Shown: positions 28,168 through 36,884 of the stretch, one piece after another
Layout: each line of letters begins with the position of its first letter
How positions within the stretch are numbered: position 1 is the stretch's first letter
Made by a program: the position numbers and the translations under genes
Notes under the pieces: model-generated
The model's input: the letters and a program-made list of their open reading frames with translations, nothing else
What the model was told of the DNA's origin: nothing
Databases searched by the model: none
Source: Amphritea atlantica
Lineage (GTDB): Bacteria > Pseudomonadota > Gammaproteobacteria > Pseudomonadales > Balneatricaceae
Assembly (NCBI GenBank): GCA_024397875.1
Contig: CP073344.1
Span: 3,959,001 to 4,023,000 of the forward strand
Direction of reading: 5' to 3'
Length of the DNA stretch: 64,000 nucleotides

Positions 28168-29406
28168 ATGCCGGAAGCCAAATCTCCACTATTCAACCGT
28201 ACCTACCTGAAGATCGTTGTCTGGATCGTGGCCATTGCGATTGTACTGCTGACGGCCGGCCAGAATAAAGACCCTGACTTTATCCACATCAAAAAGCTAC
28301 CCGAGGTTCCGCTATATTACGTTAGTCAGGAAAAAGCGCCCTACCTGCAACTGCATTTCCTGCTGCGGACGGGAGCGGCAATCAACAGCGATCAGCAGCT
28401 GCTGCAACAACTGTTACTGCAGCAGATCGAACAACAGCTGACAGAATTAACAACGCGGCAACTGTTCAGACAACTCAATGTAAAGCTCAAAACCGAGGCA
28501 GCGGCAGACCGCATAACCCTGTTAGTGACGCTGCCGGCCACCCAGAGCGAGGCACGCGATTCGATCAGAGAGATCGCTGAAACACTGCTGCAGCAATTAA
28601 ATATCTATCAGCCTGATCCCGGCCTTGAACAGCGCTGGGCCCATCTGGAAGCCGAGCAGTATCTCAACCTGAAAGATCCTGAGAATCACCTGCTAAACCG
28701 GTTCAGCAACCAGATAAGCGGGCCAGTATCGGTCCATCCGCTGCAGCGCTTTGCCGATTTTTACCGTAGCAGCACCGCTCCGGGTGCGATCACACTGACC
28801 CTGCGGGGACCGGATGCCGGGCTATTAGCAGAAACTCTGGCGCCCTTACTGCGCGGAAATCGTACTCCCTCCATTATTCCGTCAGTCGCACTTGCTCCGG
28901 CACCCCTTCGGCTTGAGCCTGTGGGCAATCAGGCCTATCAGCTCTGGGGGATCGCGCTGCCAGGACGGCAACAGGAGAATTTCGCGGCAGAGCTGCTGGC
29001 GGTCAGAACGCTGCGGCAACTGCTGCTACAGCAGGATCAGTTCACCGCGCGACTGGTCTGGAAATCACTGGACAAACAGGGTTATCTGGCTATGATTCTG
29101 CACGGTCCGCAGATCCACGCCAATACCGATCTGCCGCAAACCATGGAAAAATTGCAGGCTCAGCTTAGCGATGAGTTGATCGATAACACCCGGGCAGCGT
29201 TACAGAAAAGCTTTCAAACACAGATGGAACAGACCGGGAACCAGCTGAACATGCTCGATACCGTTGCCTTCTATCAGCAGCCCACAGACTACCTGGAACG
29301 CTTTGAGAAAAGCCTCAGCCAGGCCGACAACGCTATAATCAGGCAAAGAATCAACGGCTTTCTCAGTGATCCCGGGCACTATCAGCTTATTCTGCCCGCT
29401 TACTGA
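28168..29406 (+). CDS. degenerate M16-like membrane-anchored protein
   Basis: About 412 residues from the ATG at 28168 (AGGAA 8 nt before; a GTG 27 nt earlier is less likely). One N-terminal TM (about 12-32), then an M16-peptidase-like region with LHFLLRTGAAINSDQQLLQQ. The zinc motif HxxEH of active M16 enzymes is absent. Gammaproteobacteria often carry M16 genes between ftsY and rsmD, which supports the assignment. Likely a non-catalytic scaffold or chaperone, as in other M16 pairs, but its partner is missing. Confidence 0.65.
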   Translation: MPEAKSPLFNRTYLKIVVWIVAIAIVLLTAGQNKDPDFIHIKKLPEVPLYYVSQEKAPYLQLHFLLRTGAAINSDQQLLQQLLLQQIEQQLTELTTRQLFRQLNVKLKTEAAADRITLLVTLPATQSEARDSIREIAETLLQQLNIYQPDPGLEQRWAHLEAEQYLNLKDPENHLLNRFSNQISGPVSVHPLQRFADFYRSSTAPGAITLTLRGPDAGLLAETLAPLLRGNRTPSIIPSVALAPAPLRLEPVGNQAYQLWGIALPGRQQENFAAELLAVRTLRQLLLQQDQFTARLVWKSLDKQGYLAMILHGPQIHANTDLPQTMEKLQAQLSDELIDNTRAALQKSFQTQMEQTGNQLNMLDTVAFYQQPTDYLERFEKSLSQADNAIIRQRINGFLSDPGHYQLILPAY

Positions 29407-29437
29407 GAGACACCGTGTCAGACATTAAGGAATTACC

Positions 29438-30061
29438 ATGGCCAGACGTCACCCCGAACGAAGCTCGCAGAAAGTCAGTTCAGGCAATCAGCAACTGCGC
29501 ATTATTGGCGGCGAGTGGCGCGGTCGCAAGCTGAATTTCCCGGACGTCGAAGGCCTGCGACCGACCCCCGACCGGGTCAGGGAAACCCTGTTCAACTGGT
29601 TAGCACTGTATATCCCCGGAGGACGCTGCCTCGACCTGTTCAGCGGCAGTGGCGCGCTGGGGTTCGAAGCCCTCTCCCGCGGTGCCGCCCATGTCACTAT
29701 GGTCGACAACTCCTCAGTGGTAATCCGTCAGCTGCGACAAAACATACAGGACCTGAAAACCCAGTCTGCGGAACTGATCACCGATTCAGCGCTGGACTGG
29801 CTGGAAAAACGCAGCGCTGATCTTGAAGTCCAGTTCGATGTGGTATTTATCGATCCTCCCTTTCACAAAGACCTTGCCGCCCAGTGCTGCCTGCTGCTGG
29901 AGCAGAAAGGCCTGCTGGCAAATAATGCAATGATCTATCTCGAAACTGAGAAAGAGCTGACCGACCCGGTGGTGCCTGAAAACTGGGAACTGTATCGGGA
30001 AAAAACCGCCGGGCAGGTGACCTATCGGCTGTATCAAAGAGCAGTGACCCGTAGTAGTTAG
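29438..30061 (+). CDS. rsmD: 16S rRNA (guanine966-N2)-methyltransferase
   Basis: 207 residues with LRIIGGEWRGRKL, the SAM motif CLDLFSGSGALGFEALSRGA and the catalytic VFIDPPF (about 139-145). It methylates G966 of 16S rRNA. Normally directly followed by coaD in related genomes; here 4.4 kb separate them. Confidence 0.95.
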   Translation: MARRHPERSSQKVSSGNQQLRIIGGEWRGRKLNFPDVEGLRPTPDRVRETLFNWLALYIPGGRCLDLFSGSGALGFEALSRGAAHVTMVDNSSVVIRQLRQNIQDLKTQSAELITDSALDWLEKRSADLEVQFDVVFIDPPFHKDLAAQCCLLLEQKGLLANNAMIYLETEKELTDPVVPENWELYREKTAGQVTYRLYQRAVTRSS

Positions 30062-30514
30062 ATCGGCGCTTCGCAGCTAGCGAGTGACGAGAAGGTCTAT
30101 CAACATAACTTCTTTCAGTATCGGAGCAAGCGTCCCCTGAAACGCACCAATCTTAACAGTCTCTTCGCTTGTAATTGTGGGTCAATGTATACAAAAAAAA
30201 TTTAACTTACGCTGATGATGCCACGCTAGCGGCATCATCAAACAGATGAATAGAATTATCTGTTTGCTGTGCATAAAAGAAAAAAAATCATGTGCGTAGA
30301 AGAATTAGAACTATTCCCCTATAACGCCATGATTTTATGAATAAAAAAACAATGTCCTTTAACTGTGCATCTTGCTGACCAACATCCCCCTAAATGTCTT
30401 CGCTGCACAACTGGCCTATAAATAAATGTACTCGCATAGTTTTGAACCTGTAAAGCATTGGTTACAGCTCTGCCGATTTTCCGCCAATCTGATTTAAGCA
30501 AATGGAGGCTATCA
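30062..30514. other. 450-bp gap before the S8 protease
   Basis: AT-rich and without a supportable gene. It begins with a CTAGC/CTTCGC-containing stretch (30066-30085) like that at 32985-33040. It contains the palindrome GATGATGCC-N8-GGCATCATC (about 30214-30239). The protease promoter must lie here; no clear -35/-10 pair was found. Confidence 0.5.
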
Positions 30515-32692
30515 ATGTCTCGCCAACGATTTCTTGCAATATTGTGCGCGCTAAGCTTCCTTTGTTTAGCAAACCTGTCTAACGCTCAAACGCCTGACCT
30601 GAGTTCCCAGAATATTCCCCGGTTTGCCCCCGACAGAGTACTGGTTAAATTCTGGCCAGGAACTGCCGCATCCGAAATAGGGAAAGCTCACCGTAGCGCT
30701 AAAGGATTGGTTTTAAAGACCATTCCCGTCATTGGCGTTCAGGTTGTGCAGGTACAAAGCGGATCGGTGCCTGCCAAAGTGGCCGCTTACCAGGCTAACC
30801 CTAATGTTCTTTATGCCGAACCGGATTTCTACCGGTTGCTCGTCGTACCTGATGAAGAAGAGGGTCCGACCCCTGCCGGGGGAGCGGATTATTTTACCGA
30901 ACAGTGGTATCTGCATAATGAGGCACAGCCCCATAGCTATATTCGTCAAACTATATTCGGGCCCACCCTGAACACCACCCGAGGCACAGCCGATGCGGAT
31001 ATTAATGCACCACAGGGATGGGATATTAACCAGGGAGTAACCGTTACGGACCCAACTTCCTATGATGCTCCCAAAGTTGCGGTACTCGACAGTGGCGCCG
31101 ACTGTATGAGTCTGGAGTTGAGTGGAAAGTGTCTGGAACAGGTGAATCTGGTTGGCAATTCGACCTGGGATTCATGTCAAGATCCTGAAGCGGCCTGCGA
31201 CAACCTGGGGCACGGTACATTCACAGCCGGTGAGATTATTGCCAATACCGATAATGGCAAAGGTATCGCCGGAGTAGGCTGGAATACCAGTGCAGGTATA
31301 TTTAAAGTCTGCTACACGGAGTTAATAACCGACGGCGTAAATGTTTTTGTTGCCGGGCTCTGCCCTGTATCCGCATCGGCGGAAGCTATTATCAACGCTG
31401 CCAGTAATCAGTATGACGCCGACAGCAAATTGATAAGAAGCCAATACCATGTCATTACCATGAGCTATGGTAGTGACTCTATAGGAGGAGATGGCACTAT
31501 TACACCGACCTCTCCATCCAACGCAGAATGTGCCGCAGTACTCGAAGCCTGGCAGCAAGGTGTCGTGGTAGTCGCAGCGGCGGGCAACAACGGTTCTACC
31601 GAGAGAGTATACCCGGCAGCCTGTACGGTGGCGGATGGCGATTTACTACAACCTGATAATACGCAATCAACCGTAATATCCGTAGCCGCATCAGACGACA
31701 GTGATAACAAAGCAAGCTTTTCAACCTATAGCAATAACGCTGATCCATGGGTAGCAATGGCGGCACCGGGCGAGGCAATTATAGGTCTGCAACCTGACGC
31801 TTTCTGCGGCATAGATCCTGGCTCTGATAGTTGTGTCGATTGGTGGAATGGCACGTCCATGGCGGCGCCTTTAGTCGCCGGTAGTGCCGCACTGGTCTGG
31901 AGTGATCTTTATCAAACCCTGGGACAAGGCCCTTCCCTTGCGCCTGCTGACTGTACGTTTAATGGTCAACCCTGTAATCAAGCAGTACGAAATCGACTGG
32001 AAAACAGTGCAGCGAAAGTCGGCGCCAAAAGTCAGGATTTACTGCAATGGACTCGCCACGGACGCCTTGATCTGGCTGCCGCCCTTGCGGGTCCATCAAA
32101 TGCCAACGCCGATCCGGTTGCGTCTTTCAGTTACATTTGTACCCATACCGATTGTCAGTTTGATTCCAGTAGCAGTCGTGACAGTGACGGCTCCATTAAT
32201 TCATGGTCATGGGCGTTCGGTGATAATACGTCTTCGACTGAGGCAAATCCGAATCATACGTATACGTCTGCCGGTAGCTATACAGTCACACTGATCGTAA
32301 CCGATAATGATGGCGCCAGCAGTAACGTGAGCAACGGCATAACGGTCACAGAACCGGTTCAGCAACCGCTTGCTGCACCGACCAATCTGGTGGCCAATGT
32401 GCAGAAGACGGGTAAGGGGAAGAACAAGGTTATCAGCGCTGCGAGTCTATCCTGGGCCTATGACTCAGCCAACGAGGACGGTTTTGTCGTAGAGCGCTGC
32501 GAAGAGATAACCAGTGGCAGAGGCAAAAACAGAGTGGTTACTTGCAACTATGCTGAATACGTCAGAGTTTCTGACTTGAGCGTCGATCTGGATCCCGATA
32601 CTGATCTTGGTTATCGTTATCGGGTAAGAGCCTACAGGGGTACAGAACCCGATGTGGAATACTCAGGCCCGTCGAATGAAGTTAATATCTGA
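30515..32692 (+). CDS. secreted subtilisin-like (S8) serine protease with PKD domain
   Basis: 725 residues from the ATG at 30515 (GGAGG 6 nt upstream). Signal peptide of about 24 residues ending SNA-Q, then a propeptide of about 80-100 residues. Catalytic triad: D192 in AVLDSGAD, H233 in LGHGTFTAG, S448 in NGTSMAAP, with the oxyanion Asn in AAGNNG. A PKD domain follows (about 545-625: WAFGDNTSS, SYTVTLIVTDNDG), then a fibronectin III-like C-terminal part. Many Cys in the catalytic domain suggest disulfides. Exported protein degrader, probably nutritional. Its base composition is more AT-rich than neighbours. Confidence 0.9.
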   Translation: MSRQRFLAILCALSFLCLANLSNAQTPDLSSQNIPRFAPDRVLVKFWPGTAASEIGKAHRSAKGLVLKTIPVIGVQVVQVQSGSVPAKVAAYQANPNVLYAEPDFYRLLVVPDEEEGPTPAGGADYFTEQWYLHNEAQPHSYIRQTIFGPTLNTTRGTADADINAPQGWDINQGVTVTDPTSYDAPKVAVLDSGADCMSLELSGKCLEQVNLVGNSTWDSCQDPEAACDNLGHGTFTAGEIIANTDNGKGIAGVGWNTSAGIFKVCYTELITDGVNVFVAGLCPVSASAEAIINAASNQYDADSKLIRSQYHVITMSYGSDSIGGDGTITPTSPSNAECAAVLEAWQQGVVVVAAAGNNGSTERVYPAACTVADGDLLQPDNTQSTVISVAASDDSDNKASFSTYSNNADPWVAMAAPGEAIIGLQPDAFCGIDPGSDSCVDWWNGTSMAAPLVAGSAALVWSDLYQTLGQGPSLAPADCTFNGQPCNQAVRNRLENSAAKVGAKSQDLLQWTRHGRLDLAAALAGPSNANADPVASFSYICTHTDCQFDSSSSRDSDGSINSWSWAFGDNTSSTEANPNHTYTSAGSYTVTLIVTDNDGASSNVSNGITVTEPVQQPLAAPTNLVANVQKTGKGKNKVISAASLSWAYDSANEDGFVVERCEEITSGRGKNRVVTCNYAEYVRVSDLSVDLDPDTDLGYRYRVRAYRGTEPDVEYSGPSNEVNI

Positions 32693-32765
32693 AACACTGG
32701 CAGGATTGCCTTAGGATAAACAGAAAGGGCGTCAGCACTGTGACCGCCCTGCTTCACACACCGCG

Positions 32766-32921
32766 ATGGATTCCCCCCAGGAGGGATTCGTCCCCCGGCC
32801 AACTGGATGGGAAACCTTTCCTCAGTATCAGGTCAGCGTTGTGCCATTTGCTGAAGAACAGCAAAAATTCCTGAAAGGTCGGCGTTATGTCAAAAACCGA
32901 CCTAAAGCTTCTCGCAAATAA
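32766..32921 (+). CDS. small ORF or gene remnant, 51 residues
   Basis: ATG at 32766 to TAA at 32919, in the 350-bp gap between the two protease genes. Begins MDSPQEGFVPRPTGWE and ends in a very basic stretch (FLKGRRYVKNRPKASRK). There is no clear Shine-Dalgarno site. I do not recognise it; it could be the 3' remnant of a larger gene. Confidence 0.25.
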   Translation: MDSPQEGFVPRPTGWETFPQYQVSVVPFAEEQQKFLKGRRYVKNRPKASRK

Positions 32922-33042
32922 AAACGCATCCCATAAGGACTCGCCCCAACAAAACCAGCTTCAGACCTCCGCGCTAACGGAGGCTCTGACTAGCCACTAG
33001 CAGTCGCGAAGCGACGTTCTAGCAACTAGCCACTTCTTCGCT
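32922..33042. repeat. CTAG-rich intergenic repeat-like sequence
   Basis: Contains several CTAGC/CTAGT words (ACTAGCCACTAGCAG, TCTAGCAACTAGCC) around the small hairpin GTCGC-GAA-GCGAC. Before it is CTCCG-CGCTAA-CGGAG. A similar CTAGC/CTTCGC stretch lies before the S8 gene. Looks like an extragenic repeat family, but only these examples are visible. Confidence 0.35.
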
Positions 33043-34305
33043 CTACCTAGCAGGCATAGCATCATCGACGTAGTAGCGGGCCTTCATCTGCTCCAGCTGT
33101 TTCAGTGATATGCCATCACTGGTCTTAAAAACCAGCTCAAAACGTTGTCCCGGACGCACGATGCCGGGTTGATGGGCTACATATCGATGCAGTTTGCCCG
33201 CACTGTCCTGGGCGAGAAAGCCCATGACAACGCCTTTCAGAGGCAGATTACCTGAATAGCGCCAGCGGGTTGTCCAGCTCTCATCACTGACCCGCCGTTG
33301 CTGCTCAAGCTTCATGTAGCTTTCCACCGCCTGAACAAACTGAGCATACTGCGACTGACGCACCGCTTCCTGCTTAGCCTGTTGATGGCCCACATAAGCG
33401 CCCAGAGCGGTGGACAGAATAGCGGAAACACCGCCCCCCTCACCGGCCAGCTGCTGATCCCGGTTCTCGCGCTTCTGCCACAGGCTGTTATTGTCCCGCA
33501 GGGCGGCCGCATCGGGGTTAATTTTTCCCGCCTGGTAGTACGGTTTTACCCGGTCCGCCAGCGCTCTGGTCTCGGCGGCCCGTTCAGCATTCACCGGGTG
33601 ATCATGGGCAAACAGGCTGCGGGCGTTGCCCTCCTGCCGGTACTGCCGTTGCCAGATTCCGGTGGCAGCATAGGGATCAAAACCGGCCAGCGCCGCATAC
33701 AACACCCCGATACGATCCGCTTCGCGTTCCAGTTCATGGGTATAAGCGGCCTGATAACCCTGTTTACGCGCAGCACTGGATGCCAGCGTACTAATCTGCT
33801 GTGTCGTCTGGCGCTCACCGGCGTGATTGGCCACGGTATGGGCAATCTCATGGCCAACAACCGCCGCGACTTCATCATCATCGAGCTGCTGCATCAGCCC
33901 CCGGTGAACAACGATATAGGTCCCGCCCGTGGTAAAGGCATTAAACGAGTCACGATCGATCAGTACCGGTTGCCAGCGCTCCTGACTCAGATGACTGACC
34001 CGATGAATCCGGTCAAAAATCCGCACCAGACGCTGATACTGTTTACGGTCCAGCGCTGCATTTATCCTGCGGCCCGCTGTGTTCTCATCGGCCAGTAACT
34101 GTTCAACCGCCGCATTACCCTGACGTATCTGAGCACTCCGGTCAGCCGCGCTCAGGGTTCGCTGGCCGGTTACCCGGTCCGTTTCCGTTATCGATTCAGC
34201 CACGTCATACAGCCCCTTATCGATATTCTGCAGGGTCTGACAACCGCTCAATAGGCCGACACTGAACACAATAAGCAGCAGAATTAAGCGCTGAGTTACT
34301 TTCAT
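33043..34305 (-). CDS. M48-family metalloprotease lipoprotein
   Basis: 420 residues with a lipobox LLSGC (Cys22), so probably a lipid-anchored envelope protease. The zinc site is HEIAH at 152-156 with the third ligand Glu195 in ELEREADRIG. Related to the BepA/LoiP group of outer-membrane quality-control proteases, but there is no TPR region; the C-terminal part (about 300-420) is unassigned. Convergent with the S8 gene. Confidence 0.85.
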   Translation of the reverse strand: MKVTQRLILLLIVFSVGLLSGCQTLQNIDKGLYDVAESITETDRVTGQRTLSAADRSAQIRQGNAAVEQLLADENTAGRRINAALDRKQYQRLVRIFDRIHRVSHLSQERWQPVLIDRDSFNAFTTGGTYIVVHRGLMQQLDDDEVAAVVGHEIAHTVANHAGERQTTQQISTLASSAARKQGYQAAYTHELEREADRIGVLYAALAGFDPYAATGIWQRQYRQEGNARSLFAHDHPVNAERAAETRALADRVKPYYQAGKINPDAAALRDNNSLWQKRENRDQQLAGEGGGVSAILSTALGAYVGHQQAKQEAVRQSQYAQFVQAVESYMKLEQQRRVSDESWTTRWRYSGNLPLKGVVMGFLAQDSAGKLHRYVAHQPGIVRPGQRFELVFKTSDGISLKQLEQMKARYYVDDAMPAR

Positions 34306-34478
34306 CCGATCACCTTTAATTCACCTATCTCAATAGACATATTCTATAACATTATTAAAATAATTCTTCTTATAACCACCAAAGATCAATACATTCCATT
34401 ATTGTATTTGTGATAGCCTTGCAATTCAGCTAATATCGCGCCCTTGCGGATTTGCTAATATTCATTCAAGCAGAGTAA

Positions 34479-34970
<492 letters not shown>

Positions 34971-34981
34971 TTTTTAAGTAA

Positions 34982-35254
<273 letters not shown>

Positions 35255-35270
35255 GCGTTTACAGTCTCTT

Positions 35271-35299
35271 AAAAAGCAGGCCTCGGCCTGCTTTTTTTA
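35271..35299. terminator. bidirectional terminator after ferredoxin
   Basis: AAAAAGCAGGCC-TC-GGCCTGCTTTTTTT: an 8-bp GC stem flanked by A and T runs, between two convergent genes. Confidence 0.92.
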
Positions 35300-35319
35300 T
35301 AACTGAAATATGCCTGCGG

Positions 35320-35832
35320 CTACTGCGTCAGTTGCAGCTTATCCAGCCCGTAACGGATATCTAATAACCGGCCAATGGCCGTGCCACCCACTGCCAGGTG
35401 ATAGGCATACTGCATATGCAGGCAGCGGACCTTTTCCCAGTGACGAATACCACCAATACCATAACTATCAAACAGTTCACTGAAGCCCAGCGCTGCAATC
35501 CGCTGCCGGTCGCTCTCCGCCATCATCTGCCAGCGCAGATCCACATAGCGCTGTTGATCCGCCAGATGGGCTGCGCGTAGCTCACCGTCGGTTTCAATCT
35601 GTTGCTCGATCCGCTTCACCTCGCCCCCGGTTTCGATCTCAGCTATCGCCTGATAAAGGTCTTTAGAACTCAGCCAGTAAAGCGTTGGAAAGGGCTGATC
35701 ATCCACCAGTGAACGCATCTGTAAGACGGCGGGGATTCCCTGTGCATTCTGCCAGGCGATAGCCACCAGTCCCCGGGGTGTGCGCCCAAGCTGCTGTTCG
35801 ATGAGTTGGAGTTGTTGCTCAGATATGGACAT
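35320..35832 (-). CDS. DUF501 family protein
   Basis: 170 residues, matching DUF501: QQLGRTPRGLVAIAW at the N-terminus, PFPTLYWLS, GIGGIRHWEKVRCLHMQYA and GTAIGRLLD near the end, which contains conserved His/Cys positions. Cytosolic; function unknown, often near ppx/gppA or similar genes in other bacteria. Transcribed after the deacylase with a short gap. Confidence 0.85.
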   Translation of the reverse strand: MSISEQQLQLIEQQLGRTPRGLVAIAWQNAQGIPAVLQMRSLVDDQPFPTLYWLSSKDLYQAIAEIETGGEVKRIEQQIETDGELRAAHLADQQRYVDLRWQMMAESDRQRIAALGFSELFDSYGIGGIRHWEKVRCLHMQYAYHLAVGGTAIGRLLDIRYGLDKLQLTQ

Positions 35833-35852
35833 GTATGTTCCTGTTCAATATT

Positions 35853-36821
35853 TCACAAACGTTCAGCAAGGGTGGCCACCTCTTCACCCATAACCGGCAC
35901 TCTGGCGGGCATAATCAGGGCACAGTTATCAAATGGCGCCGCGATCAGCTCCTGATCATCGGTGGCGATCAGCTCCCCTTTGCGGTACTGCTCAAAACCT
36001 CTGACCGGTTCGGCAAAACGAAACTTGTCACTCTGTGCGTGCAGTACCTGGTCGATGCGATAATGTCCCGCACTGTCATCCGGCTGATAGCCCCAGTCAG
36101 GCAGCTCGACAGATTCATCCAGCATACCGTGCAGGGCGATGAAGCGCAGGGTAATCGCCAGCGCCTGCTGGCTAGCCGATCTGGCAAAGTGCTGACCACA
36201 TTCAGCCACCAGCGACACACCGCCATCGGTATGGCGCTCATGCTCCGATACCAGAATGCCGGTGTGGTAACTGCCGAGATCATAAAGCAGATGCGGAAAA
36301 GGAAAGCTTAGCCGGTCGGCAAAAAGCCGGTTACCGCTGTTTTGTGGATAGATCAGCATCGGCGCGACGGCAAAAGTGGTGGAGTGCAGGTCGAGTAAAC
36401 TGTCAGCATTTTCAACGAAGGGAAGCAGCGCTACCGCCCTATGGGCTTCATGAGTGTCCGGGCAGGTCAGCCGCGAAGGCAACCAGACCCGGTTCATGTC
36501 CTCATCGAGACAGCGGCTGGCAAACGGCCGCTGAGGATCGAAGGTTTTGTACGCTTCTACATTGGCAAAGATCAGCGTGACGGCCCCTTTAAGGGGATAA
36601 ATATTGTTTTCCAGCAGCCATAGCAGGGCATTTGCACCACAGATCTCATTGCCGTGGGTCAGCGCCTGGATCACCAGTTCCGGCCCCTCCAGCCCTGAGT
36701 CGAGCCGATGCACATAATCAACGCCGCAGTTACCCTGCTGCCAGGCGCTCAGATCCCGGGGTAACAGCTCGATAGGGGCGTCAGACTCAGCAATGGAGAA
36801 CCGGCATGGTGGTACAGACAT
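35853..36821 (-). CDS. succinylglutamate desuccinylase/aspartoacylase-family deacylase
   Basis: 322 residues of the AstE/AspA family, M14-like zinc hydrolases. LTHGNEICGANAL carries the zinc His and Glu, SRCLDEDMNRVW binds carboxylate, LLDLHSTTF holds the third ligand and LVAECGQH the catalytic Glu. No ast operon is nearby, so the acyl-amino acid substrate is open. Confidence 0.85.
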   Translation of the reverse strand: MSVPPCRFSIAESDAPIELLPRDLSAWQQGNCGVDYVHRLDSGLEGPELVIQALTHGNEICGANALLWLLENNIYPLKGAVTLIFANVEAYKTFDPQRPFASRCLDEDMNRVWLPSRLTCPDTHEAHRAVALLPFVENADSLLDLHSTTFAVAPMLIYPQNSGNRLFADRLSFPFPHLLYDLGSYHTGILVSEHERHTDGGVSLVAECGQHFARSASQQALAITLRFIALHGMLDESVELPDWGYQPDDSAGHYRIDQVLHAQSDKFRFAEPVRGFEQYRKGELIATDDQELIAAPFDNCALIMPARVPVMGEEVATLAERL

Positions 36822-36884
36822 ATAGGACTCTTACAATAAAGTGTTAAGGTGTTTTCTCAGACAGCTGCCAGACTCAAGCGGGAT

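Noticed and set aside
30214..30239. Palindrome GATGATGCC/GGCATCATC as rsmD terminator
   Set aside because: It is about 150 nt past the rsmD stop and is not followed by a T run on the plus strand; function not assigned.
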